This document shows positions 16,570 to 24,159 of a DNA stretch of 64,000 nucleotides, piece after piece; position 1 is the first letter of the stretch; each line of letters starts with the position of its first letter. Source of the stretch: Pseudomonas sp. ATCC PTA-122608 (GTDB taxonomy: Bacteria > Pseudomonadota > Gammaproteobacteria > Pseudomonadales > Pseudomonadaceae); assembly GCF_001952855.1 (NCBI RefSeq), contig NZ_LPNO01000009.1:81720-145719 (forward strand). Reading direction: 5' to 3'. Under the pieces are notes generated by a model. It was not told where the DNA came from. It saw only the letters and a list, made by a program, of their open reading frames with translations, and searched no databases. A program made the translations under genes and the position numbers.

Positions 16570-17778
16570 TCAAGCTTGAGGTTTGAAGCGCCCCTTCACG
16601 AAGGCGTAAGGACGGCGTACAGCCAGACCCAAACGCTCCTCGACCAAGATGGCTCGTTTGTTCTTGATGAAGTCGTCGTTGATCATGCCGACCTTGATGG
16701 TGAACGCCATTCGGTCATAGATCCGCGCACCCTGCGCGAAAGACCCTGTCAGGAACTCGCCGCCGGTGGTGGAACCATCGCCTTCGTCCATGCTGTCGGA
16801 GGCCACAACAGGGCGCCCCCACAGGATCGGAGTAACCAAGCCCTGCAGGTTGGCAAACAGATAGCGGTTCTGGGCGTCCTTTTCCAGCTCGATATTCATC
16901 CAGTCCAGATCGGTCATCACCACAGCGTCAGCCGAACGCTTGGATTGCTTGCCAACCTGATATAGGGCGCGGCGGACAGTGTCGATAGCCGTATCATTCG
17001 CCTTGCTCAGCGCCGCGTTGAAAGCAGTAGCCTGAGTCATAATACCGTTCATGTTTTTACCGATGCCATCGCCCTTGAGGATCTGACCTTCTTTCTTCAG
17101 CTTCAGGTCGTAGCGCAAAAGCTCCTGAATGTAGCTGTAGAGTTGCGGCACGTCGTCCAAAGCCTCGTCGGTTACTGGCATCCAGACCGCGATCTTCTTG
17201 ATGGTGTCGGTGGCTTCTTCGAAGGTCACGTCGCTCGATGGCTTCGCTTCGCCCTCGCCGACCATGCCTGCACCCAGGGTGTGCAGCAGTTCCTTGAAGT
17301 AGGTGAAGGAAGTGCCGGTGACCGGTGTCGAAGGAATCAGATCCTGAATCACCAGGTTCTGCCGTGGCTTATCCTGAATGACTGGATCGTACTGAGGCGC
17401 CACCAGGCCGGCGCTGGTCACCTTGACCTCGGACATGTTCGCCATTGCCGACTTGGTAACTTCGATTTCAGCGCGATCCTGCTTCTTATCAAGGAGCGCC
17501 TTGTAATCGTCGTTACCTTTGACGAAGTCGATGAAGCCCTTCTGCTCACCACCCGGGGATCGCAGACGAACACCCTTTTCTTCGAGCCTCTGCACCTGCT
17601 CGATAACGCGCTCGATCTCACCCTTTTGGTTTTCGATCTGGGACTTAATGTCCTTGGTTGCGGCGTTACCCTTCTCGAGCTCTGCCGACACATGGTCATA
17701 TTTTTGTTGCAGTCCACCGAAGCCATCGGAGAGTTGTTTTTCGAGGGCTTCGCGAATTTCTTTAACATCAGCGGTCAT
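16570..17778 (-). CDS. Major capsid protein, HK97 fold
   Basis: A 402-residue HK97-type capsid subunit. Residues 1 to about 105 are a charged coiled coil, the scaffolding delta domain removed by the adjacent prohead protease. The rest has the family features: LIPSTPVTGTSFTYFKE, KKIAVWMPVTDEALDD (spine helix and E-loop region) and the C-terminal MAFTIKVGMINDDFIKNK followed by GRFKP. Its start overlaps the protease stop (ATGA). Hundreds of copies would build the icosahedral head. Confidence 0.94.
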   Translation of the reverse strand: MTADVKEIREALEKQLSDGFGGLQQKYDHVSAELEKGNAATKDIKSQIENQKGEIERVIEQVQRLEEKGVRLRSPGGEQKGFIDFVKGNDDYKALLDKKQDRAEIEVTKSAMANMSEVKVTSAGLVAPQYDPVIQDKPRQNLVIQDLIPSTPVTGTSFTYFKELLHTLGAGMVGEGEAKPSSDVTFEEATDTIKKIAVWMPVTDEALDDVPQLYSYIQELLRYDLKLKKEGQILKGDGIGKNMNGIMTQATAFNAALSKANDTAIDTVRRALYQVGKQSKRSADAVVMTDLDWMNIELEKDAQNRYLFANLQGLVTPILWGRPVVASDSMDEGDGSTTGGEFLTGSFAQGARIYDRMAFTIKVGMINDDFIKNKRAILVEERLGLAVRRPYAFVKGRFKPQA

Positions 17779-18416
17779 GGCTGAACTCCAAATTGATTTT
17801 TGAACAGGTTGGATATTTCTTTCAGCTCATCCACGATCGCCGTGGCCGCCGTCCCACCATCACGGTGTACGGCGGAATAGCCGAGCGAGGCGACTGCTGC
17901 CGCCTCCTTTTGCGAGAGCCCCATGCGTTCGCGCAGGGCTGCTTCAAAAAGTCTGATATCCGACTTCACGTCGGTAACCTTTGCCTCTGGATTCATACCG
18001 AAGGGCACTATCGAGGCTTCCCACAGTTCGGCGGCGCTGATCAGTCGCACAGTGCGACCGTCGCGCTCTTCGAACGTGGCCTTAATGGTGTTGAAGCCGA
18101 TGGACATACTGTCCAGCGTCTCTTCCTTCATGAGCTCGTATGCGTCACGGGCATAGCTCACGGCTAGGTTGATCTTGCCTTTGAGGTAAAGGCCATGGTC
18201 GTCTTGAGTGAAAGATGCAGACCCGACAAGCCGGGTCAGATCATGGAACAGCGCCAGCTTCAGACGCCCCCCGCGAGTTGTCTTCACCTTCGTGAATGCG
18301 CCGGGCAGAATCACGTCGTCGCCCAGATCGATGTTGTTGAACACCGCGGCGTAACCTTCGAAGTTGCCCGCGTCATCCATCCCTTTCAGCTCAAACGGGA
18401 CTTCAATCTTTGACAT
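17775..18416 (-). CDS. HK97-type prohead protease
   Basis: A 213-residue serine protease of the HK97 prohead family. FEGYAAVFNNIDLGDDVILPGAF is split across the typical opening; LFHD carries the catalytic His and LDSMSIGF the catalytic Ser. It matures the capsid by removing the delta domain and then itself. The ATG at 18416 follows GGGAGA and overlaps the end of the portal gene by 14 bases. Confidence 0.93.
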   Translation of the reverse strand: MSKIEVPFELKGMDDAGNFEGYAAVFNNIDLGDDVILPGAFTKVKTTRGGRLKLALFHDLTRLVGSASFTQDDHGLYLKGKINLAVSYARDAYELMKEETLDSMSIGFNTIKATFEERDGRTVRLISAAELWEASIVPFGMNPEAKVTDVKSDIRLFEAALRERMGLSQKEAAAVASLGYSAVHRDGGTAATAIVDELKEISNLFKNQFGVQP

Positions 18417-19611
18417 TTGTTTGCATCTCCCACCGGGTAACCCGGTCGTATTCTTCGCCAACCAGCGGAGGAAGGTTTTCTTTGCGCCGAACTTCGTTGA
18501 TGGTCATCCAGCCGGATCCGCCAGAGCCGCCCAGGGCGCTACCGTAGTAGGTCGCCCGACCAGCGCTGTCAGCTCGCAGAATTCCCTCGACGACGAACTC
18601 GACGAATTGTGTGGTTCCGGCGAATAGCTTGTCGTTGATCTCGTCCTCGATCGCCTTGATGTAGGGGCTGAGGCCGAAGGTGATGAAGCCGCTAGTTTGC
18701 TGCTCCAGATTGGAGCCCATGATTGATGTCTTGCCAGCGCGGTTGGCCAGGTAAAGCGGCACGCCCCAGATGCCCGCAAGGGCTTCTTCCTGGAACTGCT
18801 GCGACTCAATGAACTGACTATCTTTCTGCGACATGCCAGCAGGGACAATCTTCGGGCCACCCTGAAGCAGCCCCATCTTTCCAATGTCCTCAACATCGCC
18901 GTCGCGGATCTTGGGGAACTTGTCGAGTACTTGAGCTTGCTGCTCGGCGGTCAGGAAGTTGTCATAGATGACGTACCCGCCAGTGAAGCCGCCTTTACGC
19001 ATAAACCGCGATGACCAACTCTGAGCCGCTTTGGCCAGACCCATCGCTTCCTTCTGAAACTCAACCGGGGACAAACCGTTGATTCCGTCGGCGCTGAATA
19101 TTTTGAAGTGCAACATGAACTCGGGAGATACCGGGAATCGCTGACCTTTCAAGGTCACCCAATAAATCAGGTCATCGTCGGTATTCACTTCGACAGAGTC
19201 GGCGCTCAGCGGGATAAAACCGATGAACTCCCCTGCGTCGTTGCGTTCAATCAGTGCAAAAGCATTCCCGCGCAGCGCCATGTTGACGATGATGGCTTTG
19301 ATGAAGTTGAGCATCGTCATGTACGGGTTTGGCTTAGCCAGTAAGCGCGCCGCACGGCTGTTACCCTTGGCAAGTGCTCGACCTGCTGGGAGGTCGTCGT
19401 AGAGCTTCAAAGGAAGCCCCGATACCGTCTCGCTCAGTATTTTTACGCAGGACCAGACAATGGGAATCGCCATTGCCTTCTTGGGTGTAACAACTTCACC
19501 AGAGCGCGTTTGACCACCGATATCGTTATTGACCTCGATGTACTGGCCAGTTTTTGGATCGTTGAAGCCGAAGAAACTCCAGCTCATCGGGTTGTACCAG
19601 CGAGAAGCCAT
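18403..19611 (-). CDS. Portal protein, HK97 type
   Basis: A 402-residue portal protein. The opening (Trp/Phe-rich, then MAIPIVWSCVKILSETVSGLPLKLY) and the central YWVTLKGQ, FSADGINGLSPVEF and GVPLYLANRAGKTSIMGS segments fit the Phage_portal HK97 family. Twelve copies form the DNA entry ring at one capsid vertex. The start at 19611 lies eight bases after the terminase stop; an upstream in-frame extension would overlap the terminase gene by 34 codons. Confidence 0.92.
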   Translation of the reverse strand: MASRWYNPMSWSFFGFNDPKTGQYIEVNNDIGGQTRSGEVVTPKKAMAIPIVWSCVKILSETVSGLPLKLYDDLPAGRALAKGNSRAARLLAKPNPYMTMLNFIKAIIVNMALRGNAFALIERNDAGEFIGFIPLSADSVEVNTDDDLIYWVTLKGQRFPVSPEFMLHFKIFSADGINGLSPVEFQKEAMGLAKAAQSWSSRFMRKGGFTGGYVIYDNFLTAEQQAQVLDKFPKIRDGDVEDIGKMGLLQGGPKIVPAGMSQKDSQFIESQQFQEEALAGIWGVPLYLANRAGKTSIMGSNLEQQTSGFITFGLSPYIKAIEDEINDKLFAGTTQFVEFVVEGILRADSAGRATYYGSALGGSGGSGWMTINEVRRKENLPPLVGEEYDRVTRWEMQTNVKD

Positions 19612-19618
19612 AGTGAGC

Positions 19619-21160
19619 CTATAGAAGTCCGGAGAATCCGTTTTTGAGATAGTGGTCGATGTCGCCCTTGACCTCTTCGGGAGCGCCGAGAGTTGCGCCG
19701 AACGCCATAGCAAGGGCCGACATTCCGTCGATGCGGCCGGTAGCCTTGTCCTTCGCGAACTTGCGGTTGCCCGCCGGGTCTTTCTGGATCACCGCGTTGG
19801 ATGCGCACATCGTGAGCACTGGGTGCATACCATGGCTTAGCCTCCCGTTGAGGAGTTCAGACTCCAGCGCATCGATGGCCGGCGTCATGTCTTTGTACCC
19901 CTGGCCATACTCAACCAGGGGTAGGGTTACGCCCTGGGCCTCGGCGTCACGCTTGAAGAGATCGATCCGATATCGGTCGAATGCAATGGCCTGGATATCG
20001 CCACCAAGCTCGGCAAGAATCCGAGCTATGTCAGCAGCAACGTACGCATAGTCGACAGTCGCGCCCGGCGTAGTCAGGAGTAGCCCTTCCAGCGCCCACA
20101 CCTCATAGGCCTCTCTGTCGCGCTTGGCGCGCTCAGCTAGCCCCTGCTCAGGCGTCCAGAAGAACGGCCACACATTCCAGTTGCCGTCGCGCTTGCCGAT
20201 AACGACGAAGGCTGTGAGGTCAGTCCTGAACGAAAGATCAAGGCCGCCGTACAGGTCCATGCCATCAGGGCTATCTGGATCATCGCCACAGCCGACCCAA
20301 ACACCTTTGGAGACGAAGACGGAAACCGTCGACACCCGCTGATTCAGGCAAAGGTTTCGAAACGTGTTCTCCGAAGCCGGCATCCGGTCTGCGCGCTCTG
20401 CCTGCTTCTCAAGATCTGCCAGCGAACGGAACGAACCAAGCGCCGGGTTTGCAGCCTTCCAACCCTCGCGGTCGGTAACCTTGCAGTCCTTGGGCGCCTG
20501 GTAGACGCGGCTGACGATGTGCGGGTCTTGCGACTTCTCTGCATCGTCAAGCCAAATGCTGAACAGGTCACTGTCCTGCGCGGCCTGGGTACTGATCGCA
20601 ATCAACAGGGGAGCCGCGTGGGCTCCCTGGGCTGTCGTGATCGCATCAATGAAGTCGCTCTGTGGGCCGCGTACCTGGCCAATTTCGTCGAGGATCGCCA
20701 GGATGGGCGACAGGCCGTGGGCCGTTTTACCTTCGGCAGAAAGCGCTCGGTACTCAACGTTAAGCGGCGTACCGATCAGCGTCTTACTGCTTGGCACGAT
20801 GTGAATCAAAGACTGCAGTTCTGGGTTGAGCTGGATCATCTTCACAGCCAGCTTGAACACAAGACCGGCCTGCTCACGACTCATTGCTCCCGATACGATC
20901 TGAGAGTTCTGCACCGCCTCGGGTCCAACGATGTGGGCCAGAAGAATACCGGCGATCAAGCCCGTCTTCCCATTCTTCCGGGCAATGCTTAGGAACGCAG
21001 TGCTGGTGCCGGCAGGATTGTCGTAGACATCCAGGATGAAATCTTTCTGGAATGGATCAAGCTCCAGGGGCTTGCCAACGTGCTGACCTTCCGGCACACG
21101 GCAGTATTTCTCAATGAAGGCGATGACCTTTTCGCCACGCGTCCTGCGCTTGACTGCCAT
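19619..21160 (-). CDS. terL: Terminase large subunit
   Basis: A 513-residue packaging motor. The ATPase half has the adapted Walker A SIARKNGKTG (Lys65) and Walker B LAILDE (Asp158-Glu159). The nuclease half shows GGLDLSFRTDLTA and RIDGMSALAMA with acidic metal ligands. It belongs to the Terminase_1 family that partners HK97-type capsids. The first codon overlaps the stop of the small subunit. Confidence 0.95.
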   Translation of the reverse strand: MAVKRRTRGEKVIAFIEKYCRVPEGQHVGKPLELDPFQKDFILDVYDNPAGTSTAFLSIARKNGKTGLIAGILLAHIVGPEAVQNSQIVSGAMSREQAGLVFKLAVKMIQLNPELQSLIHIVPSSKTLIGTPLNVEYRALSAEGKTAHGLSPILAILDEIGQVRGPQSDFIDAITTAQGAHAAPLLIAISTQAAQDSDLFSIWLDDAEKSQDPHIVSRVYQAPKDCKVTDREGWKAANPALGSFRSLADLEKQAERADRMPASENTFRNLCLNQRVSTVSVFVSKGVWVGCGDDPDSPDGMDLYGGLDLSFRTDLTAFVVIGKRDGNWNVWPFFWTPEQGLAERAKRDREAYEVWALEGLLLTTPGATVDYAYVAADIARILAELGGDIQAIAFDRYRIDLFKRDAEAQGVTLPLVEYGQGYKDMTPAIDALESELLNGRLSHGMHPVLTMCASNAVIQKDPAGNRKFAKDKATGRIDGMSALAMAFGATLGAPEEVKGDIDHYLKNGFSGLL

Positions 21161-21636
21161 CAGTGCATAGCCCTCGGAATGAGATCCTCGTCGTCCTGCT
21201 CTGCAAGAACCTTCTCGGCCTCTCGCTGCTTGGTCGCCTTCTTACCTTGGTCGCGAGAATCCCCCTGCGTAGCCTGCGCGTGAACCTGTAGCGTCCGGCT
21301 CAATGACACGGCTCGACGGCTCAGCGTTTCTAGCAGGCTGTGCTTGGGGTTTATGACTTGCGTGCCCCGGTCGTTTTTCAACACATCGCCCTCCAGATCG
21401 ATCTCCTTTTGCAGGCGTTCAATGTCTGAAAGGCACCGTGCGAGGTTACCGGCCAGGACCAGATCAGAGTCTGTCCAACTATCACGCGTGCGCGCGCGCA
21501 CAATGGAATCCCAAAAAGGCTTGTCGCCTTTGCGTAAATGGACGAACCTCGGCGGCTTAATTGGTCCGACACTGGCAGCCCGCATAGCGGCAACCGCCGA
21601 TGTCGCGCTATCGGAGCGGCTACGCTTGGCTGTCAT
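21160..21636 (-). CDS. terS: Terminase small subunit, P27 family
   Basis: A 158-residue basic protein that recognises cos/pac and recruits the large subunit. The N-terminal disordered basic part is followed by ARTRDSWTDSDLVLAGNLARCLSDIERL and LKNDRGTQVINPKHSLLE, the hallmark P27 segments. The ATG at 21636 is used; an in-frame TTG four codons earlier is less likely. It abuts the large subunit gene. Confidence 0.9.
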   Translation of the reverse strand: MTAKRSRSDSATSAVAAMRAASVGPIKPPRFVHLRKGDKPFWDSIVRARTRDSWTDSDLVLAGNLARCLSDIERLQKEIDLEGDVLKNDRGTQVINPKHSLLETLSRRAVSLSRTLQVHAQATQGDSRDQGKKATKQREAEKVLAEQDDEDLIPRAMH

Positions 21637-21648
21637 AGATTTTCTCAA

Positions 21649-21816
21649 TACTGGCCGCGATGTGTTTTGGCGGCGTTTTCCGGGTTAGGGATGAAGAAGA
21701 GAGTCGAGGGCGGTCCCGTCCAGCGGCATTCTCAATATTTTTACCGCCCCCTGGGGCACTGGCGTGCTACAAGTCGGGGGATTGACGTGCTACAAGGCCC
21801 GAATTGATAGTTTTTA
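21649..21816. other. Non-coding cos candidate region
   Basis: A 168-base gap between the HNH gene and the small terminase, where cos-type packaging sites lie in HK97-like phages. It holds a direct repeat CGTGCTACAAG at 21763-21773 and 21786-21796 (23-base period), which could be terminase-binding sites. An inverted repeat TTGATA/TATCAA lies at about 21804-21820. Confidence 0.45.
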
Positions 21817-22134
21817 TCAATTGCGGTTCCAGTGATGGTTCGGGTCGACCGGGATGCCTGACACGTCATGACCAGGCAAGATGCCGGTCCTCTCCTGCCT
21901 CTGCTTGGCTCCGTCGTGACACTGCTTGCAAAGGCTTTGCAGATTCGATGCGTCGAAGAACAGATCCTCGTTGCCCTTGTGGGGCTTGACGTGGTCGACG
22001 GTATTGGCTGCCTCAACCGTACCCAAAGCACGGCATAGGCGGCATGTAGGTTCGGCCTGTAGCTGATGCCATCGAAGCCGATACCAGCGCTTGGTCTTGT
22101 ACAGGTGGTGCCATGGTGACGTGCTCGCCATCAC
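21817..22134 (-). CDS. HNH endonuclease, packaging-associated
   Basis: A 105-residue HNH nuclease. The Cys pair CRLC, the HNH core VDHVKPH, the asparagine in ASNLQSLC and the second Cys pair CKQCH are all present. It sits next to the small terminase as in HK97 (gp74) and related cos phages, where the nuclease is needed with terminase for cos cleavage. It is coupled to the upstream small gene by a four-base overlap. Confidence 0.92.
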   Translation of the reverse strand: MMASTSPWHHLYKTKRWYRLRWHQLQAEPTCRLCRALGTVEAANTVDHVKPHKGNEDLFFDASNLQSLCKQCHDGAKQRQERTGILPGHDVSGIPVDPNHHWNRN

Positions 22135-22292
22135 TCCACCTCAAGCTTGAAGCCGTGAGTCACTAGCCAATCAATGAATGCCTCGGGCATCTCATCGCGA
22201 CCGGTCAGCCAGCAGTAGCAGATGGCAAGGCTGAGAACTTCAGTCACCCACCAACGCCGAACAACCTTGATCGTTACGCTTACCTTAGCCAT
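22131..22292 (-). CDS. Small phage protein, 53 residues
   Basis: A short protein beginning MAKVSVTIKVVRRWW, with a hydrophobic helix (LSLAICYCWL, about residues 18-27) and ending in FKLEVE. GGAGGTG precedes the ATG at 22292. Similar short proteins with a VTIKV-x3-WW start are familiar to me from Pseudomonas prophages between holin-like and HNH genes, without known function. It overlaps the HNH start by four bases. Confidence 0.7.
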   Translation of the reverse strand: MAKVSVTIKVVRRWWVTEVLSLAICYCWLTGRDEMPEAFIDWLVTHGFKLEVE

Positions 22293-22305
22293 CACCACCT
22301 CCAGC

Positions 22306-22623
22306 TCACTGCCCGACGCGGTTGAGCGCCTCATCCGCCTTGTCCGCTGCCTGGGCCGCTGTAGTCGCAGCCTTGGTAGCCTTGTCGGCGGCGGTGCCAG
22401 TCTTGCGGGTCAGCTCTTCAAGGCGCTTATCCCGCTCTTCCATGGCTGTGTCGTAGGCCTTGCGAATGTCCGTGATCTGGTTGCTCTGCTTATCGGCTAG
22501 AGCCCAGTACGCAGCCTGGTATCCAAGCACAGCACCACCACCAACCAGCAGCACAGCAATGGCCCAGACCTCAGCCCGCCTCCACCACCGGCGTGCAATG
22601 AATTCCAGTGCGCATCTGTCCAT
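22306..22623 (-). CDS. Membrane-anchored coiled-coil protein (lysis/late region)
   Basis: A 105-residue protein with one membrane segment (about residues 17-40, AEVWAIAVLLVGGGAVLGY) and a long charged helix rich in Lys, Glu and Ala behind it. This is the shape of an inner-membrane spanin or of an accessory lysis protein, yet a full Rz/Rz1 pair already exists at 466-984. It overlaps the preceding gene (TGATG). I cannot assign a function, but it probably acts in the envelope late in infection. Confidence 0.7.
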   Translation of the reverse strand: MDRCALEFIARRWWRRAEVWAIAVLLVGGGAVLGYQAAYWALADKQSNQITDIRKAYDTAMEERDKRLEELTRKTGTAADKATKAATTAAQAADKADEALNRVGQ

Positions 22624-22994
22624 CAGGCGATACCTCCAAGCTTGGTGCGCAGGCGGTGGATCTCTTCGCTCTGCAGCGTGACGCGCTCGGTGAGTTGTCC
22701 GACCTGGCTGGTGAGGGCTTCGATCTTCCCTTCCATCCTGCCAACGGCAGCGGCGAGATCGTTCCGCTCTTTCGCGAACTGATCAGCGCGGGCCTCGGCC
22801 TCTTTGCGGGCCGAGCGCTCTTGGTTCAACAGCTCATTGAGCCGGCGCAGCGTACCGATATCGGCGCTATCCATGGCCCGATCAGTCGCGTCTTTAGATA
22901 GGAACTTGCGAAGCCAGAGCAGCCCGCCCAGCACGACAGTGGCACTACCGCCCAGCCAGGTAGCCGTGCCTGGGCCGAGGTCAGTAGGATCCAT
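22623..22994 (-). CDS. Putative holin-like membrane protein
   Basis: A 123-residue protein that is the first gene after the predicted late promoter and terminator. It has one membrane segment (about residues 13-30) with a short N-terminal tail, then a basic patch and a long coiled coil. One-membrane-span phage proteins in this place are often annotated as holins in Pseudomonas prophages. Without a second span or dual start the assignment is tentative. As the first late gene it would be highly expressed. Confidence 0.6.
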   Translation of the reverse strand: MDPTDLGPGTATWLGGSATVVLGGLLWLRKFLSKDATDRAMDSADIGTLRRLNELLNQERSARKEAEARADQFAKERNDLAAAVGRMEGKIEALTSQVGQLTERVTLQSEEIHRLRTKLGGIA

Positions 22995-23011
22995 CCGATA
23001 CTCCAGAAACG

Positions 23012-23038
23012 AAAAAGCCCCGCACAGTGGCGGGGCTC
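23012..23038 (-). terminator. tR'-like terminator at the head of the late operon
   Basis: On the minus strand a perfect 8-bp stem AGCCCCGC/GCGGGGCT is followed by TTTTT. It lies between the candidate late promoter and the first late gene, the place of lambda tR', so transcription into the late genes would need Q-type antitermination. Confidence 0.75.
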
Positions 23039-23084
23039 AAAATTTGTGTCAGTCCTCTAAACGCGCAGGAATGACAGGATGGGA

Positions 23085-23116
23085 TAAATACTGACGGAAC
23101 GATGGAACACTGTCAA
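23085..23116 (-). promoter_or_regulatory. Candidate late promoter pR'
   Basis: The minus strand carries a perfect TTGACA (23116-23111) and TATTTA (23090-23085) with a 20-base spacer, longer than ideal. It lies directly after the candidate Q-type genes and about 50 bases before the terminator, as in lambda pR'-tR'. Confidence 0.5.
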
Positions 23117-23123
23117 CGCCTGA

Positions 23124-23816
23124 TTAAGCAGCATCTGAAATAATCAAACCCTCGAAGTCAAAGATCTCACCGGCGATGCAAAGCGCCTCGTTTACCAGGG
23201 TATCCAGAGCGCCGTAGATGTTGCGCCTCCACTCACGACGCGTGGATTCAGGTCTCCCTTCAACGTCCCAGGTGTTCATGTCATAAAAGCTCTTGGGCAG
23301 GATGACCATTGAAGCGGCGCGGGACTCGAGGCGCTTCTTCGCTGCACGCTCGGCAGCCACGGCTGAGGCGATCATCGAATCCCGGCGCCAGTCAGGCGTA
23401 TCAACCGGGATGGTCACTGTCACCGTCTGCGGCCCCTTCTGGTCGGCGCCCTTCAGCTTAGGAACTGCCCAGGCCGTGACAGCCTTGAATACGAACAGCG
23501 CCGGCGCTGGAGACTGGATGCGCACACGCAGGTCGGCGATCGCCTGAACCTTCTTGCCTTTGTCGGTGCTGTATTTTGCGACCAGAGCATCCATATGGTG
23601 CTTCTCAAGTCCGTGGTGCAGTCGAGCAGCAACCCAGCAATCAGCCTGGGTGCGGTCGATTGATTCGCCCGGCGCCGTGCCGAACAACGAGCGCAGGTCG
23701 CGCTGCTGCTCTTCGTGCGGGCTGTACAGCTTCTGCCAGGCCTGCTTGCTGGTGTTGTCGATGGCTTCAGCGGCGAGGGCCGAAACGACGCCGCCAAGTA
23801 CGCTTTGATAGATCAT
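23124..23816 (-). CDS. Hypothetical late regulator candidate (Q position)
   Basis: A 230-residue protein encoded just before the predicted late promoter. It starts at 23816 after GGGGA. It has a helical segment DCWVAARLHHGLEKHHMDALVAKYS that recalls the helix region of lambdoid Q-type antiterminators, but no zinc motif and no family I recognise with confidence. Position alone (last early gene before a pR'-tR'-like element) suggests control of late transcription. The zinc-ribbon protein of the next gene is the alternative. Confidence 0.55.
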   Translation of the reverse strand: MIYQSVLGGVVSALAAEAIDNTSKQAWQKLYSPHEEQQRDLRSLFGTAPGESIDRTQADCWVAARLHHGLEKHHMDALVAKYSTDKGKKVQAIADLRVRIQSPAPALFVFKAVTAWAVPKLKGADQKGPQTVTVTIPVDTPDWRRDSMIASAVAAERAAKKRLESRAASMVILPKSFYDMNTWDVEGRPESTRREWRRNIYGALDTLVNEALCIAGEIFDFEGLIISDAA

Positions 23817-23819
23817 CGG

Positions 23820-24143
23820 TCAGTCCCCTGTGAAGTTGGTGGCACCCGGGCCACGGCGGTTGTTCTGGTTGTACTGCCTGGATTCGGCACTCGTCGGAAC
23901 CATTTCCCCCATGAAACCCAGCATGGTGTTTGCCCGGTGCAGCATGAGCCCCAACTGAGTGACTAGGACGTCGAGCGGCAAGGCATCGCCAGTTTCGGCA
24001 GACACCCAACCTGATGCGTTGCATTGGGGGCAAGGCAATTCGTGGAACACGCCTCTCACCACTGTCCGGCCCTTGCAGGTGGTGCACTGTGCGACCGTGA
24101 TCTGCTGAGCCTTGAAGGCGGGGCCATGCTGCTTTTTCATCAT
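23820..24143 (-). CDS. Zinc-ribbon phage protein (Q-region)
   Basis: A 107-residue protein with two CxxC pairs (CTTCKG and CPQCNASG) spaced like a DnaJ-type zinc ribbon, then a helix and a basic, asparagine-rich C terminus. The start at 24143 follows GAGGT at eight bases; the open frame upstream would overlap the recombinase gene. Small zinc-ribbon proteins of this type sit before late promoters in many Pseudomonas prophages. A nucleic-acid-binding or antitermination role is inferred. Confidence 0.65.
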   Translation of the reverse strand: MMKKQHGPAFKAQQITVAQCTTCKGRTVVRGVFHELPCPQCNASGWVSAETGDALPLDVLVTQLGLMLHRANTMLGFMGEMVPTSAESRQYNQNNRRGPGATNFTGD

Positions 24144-24159
24144 TTTTAAACCTCGCCTT

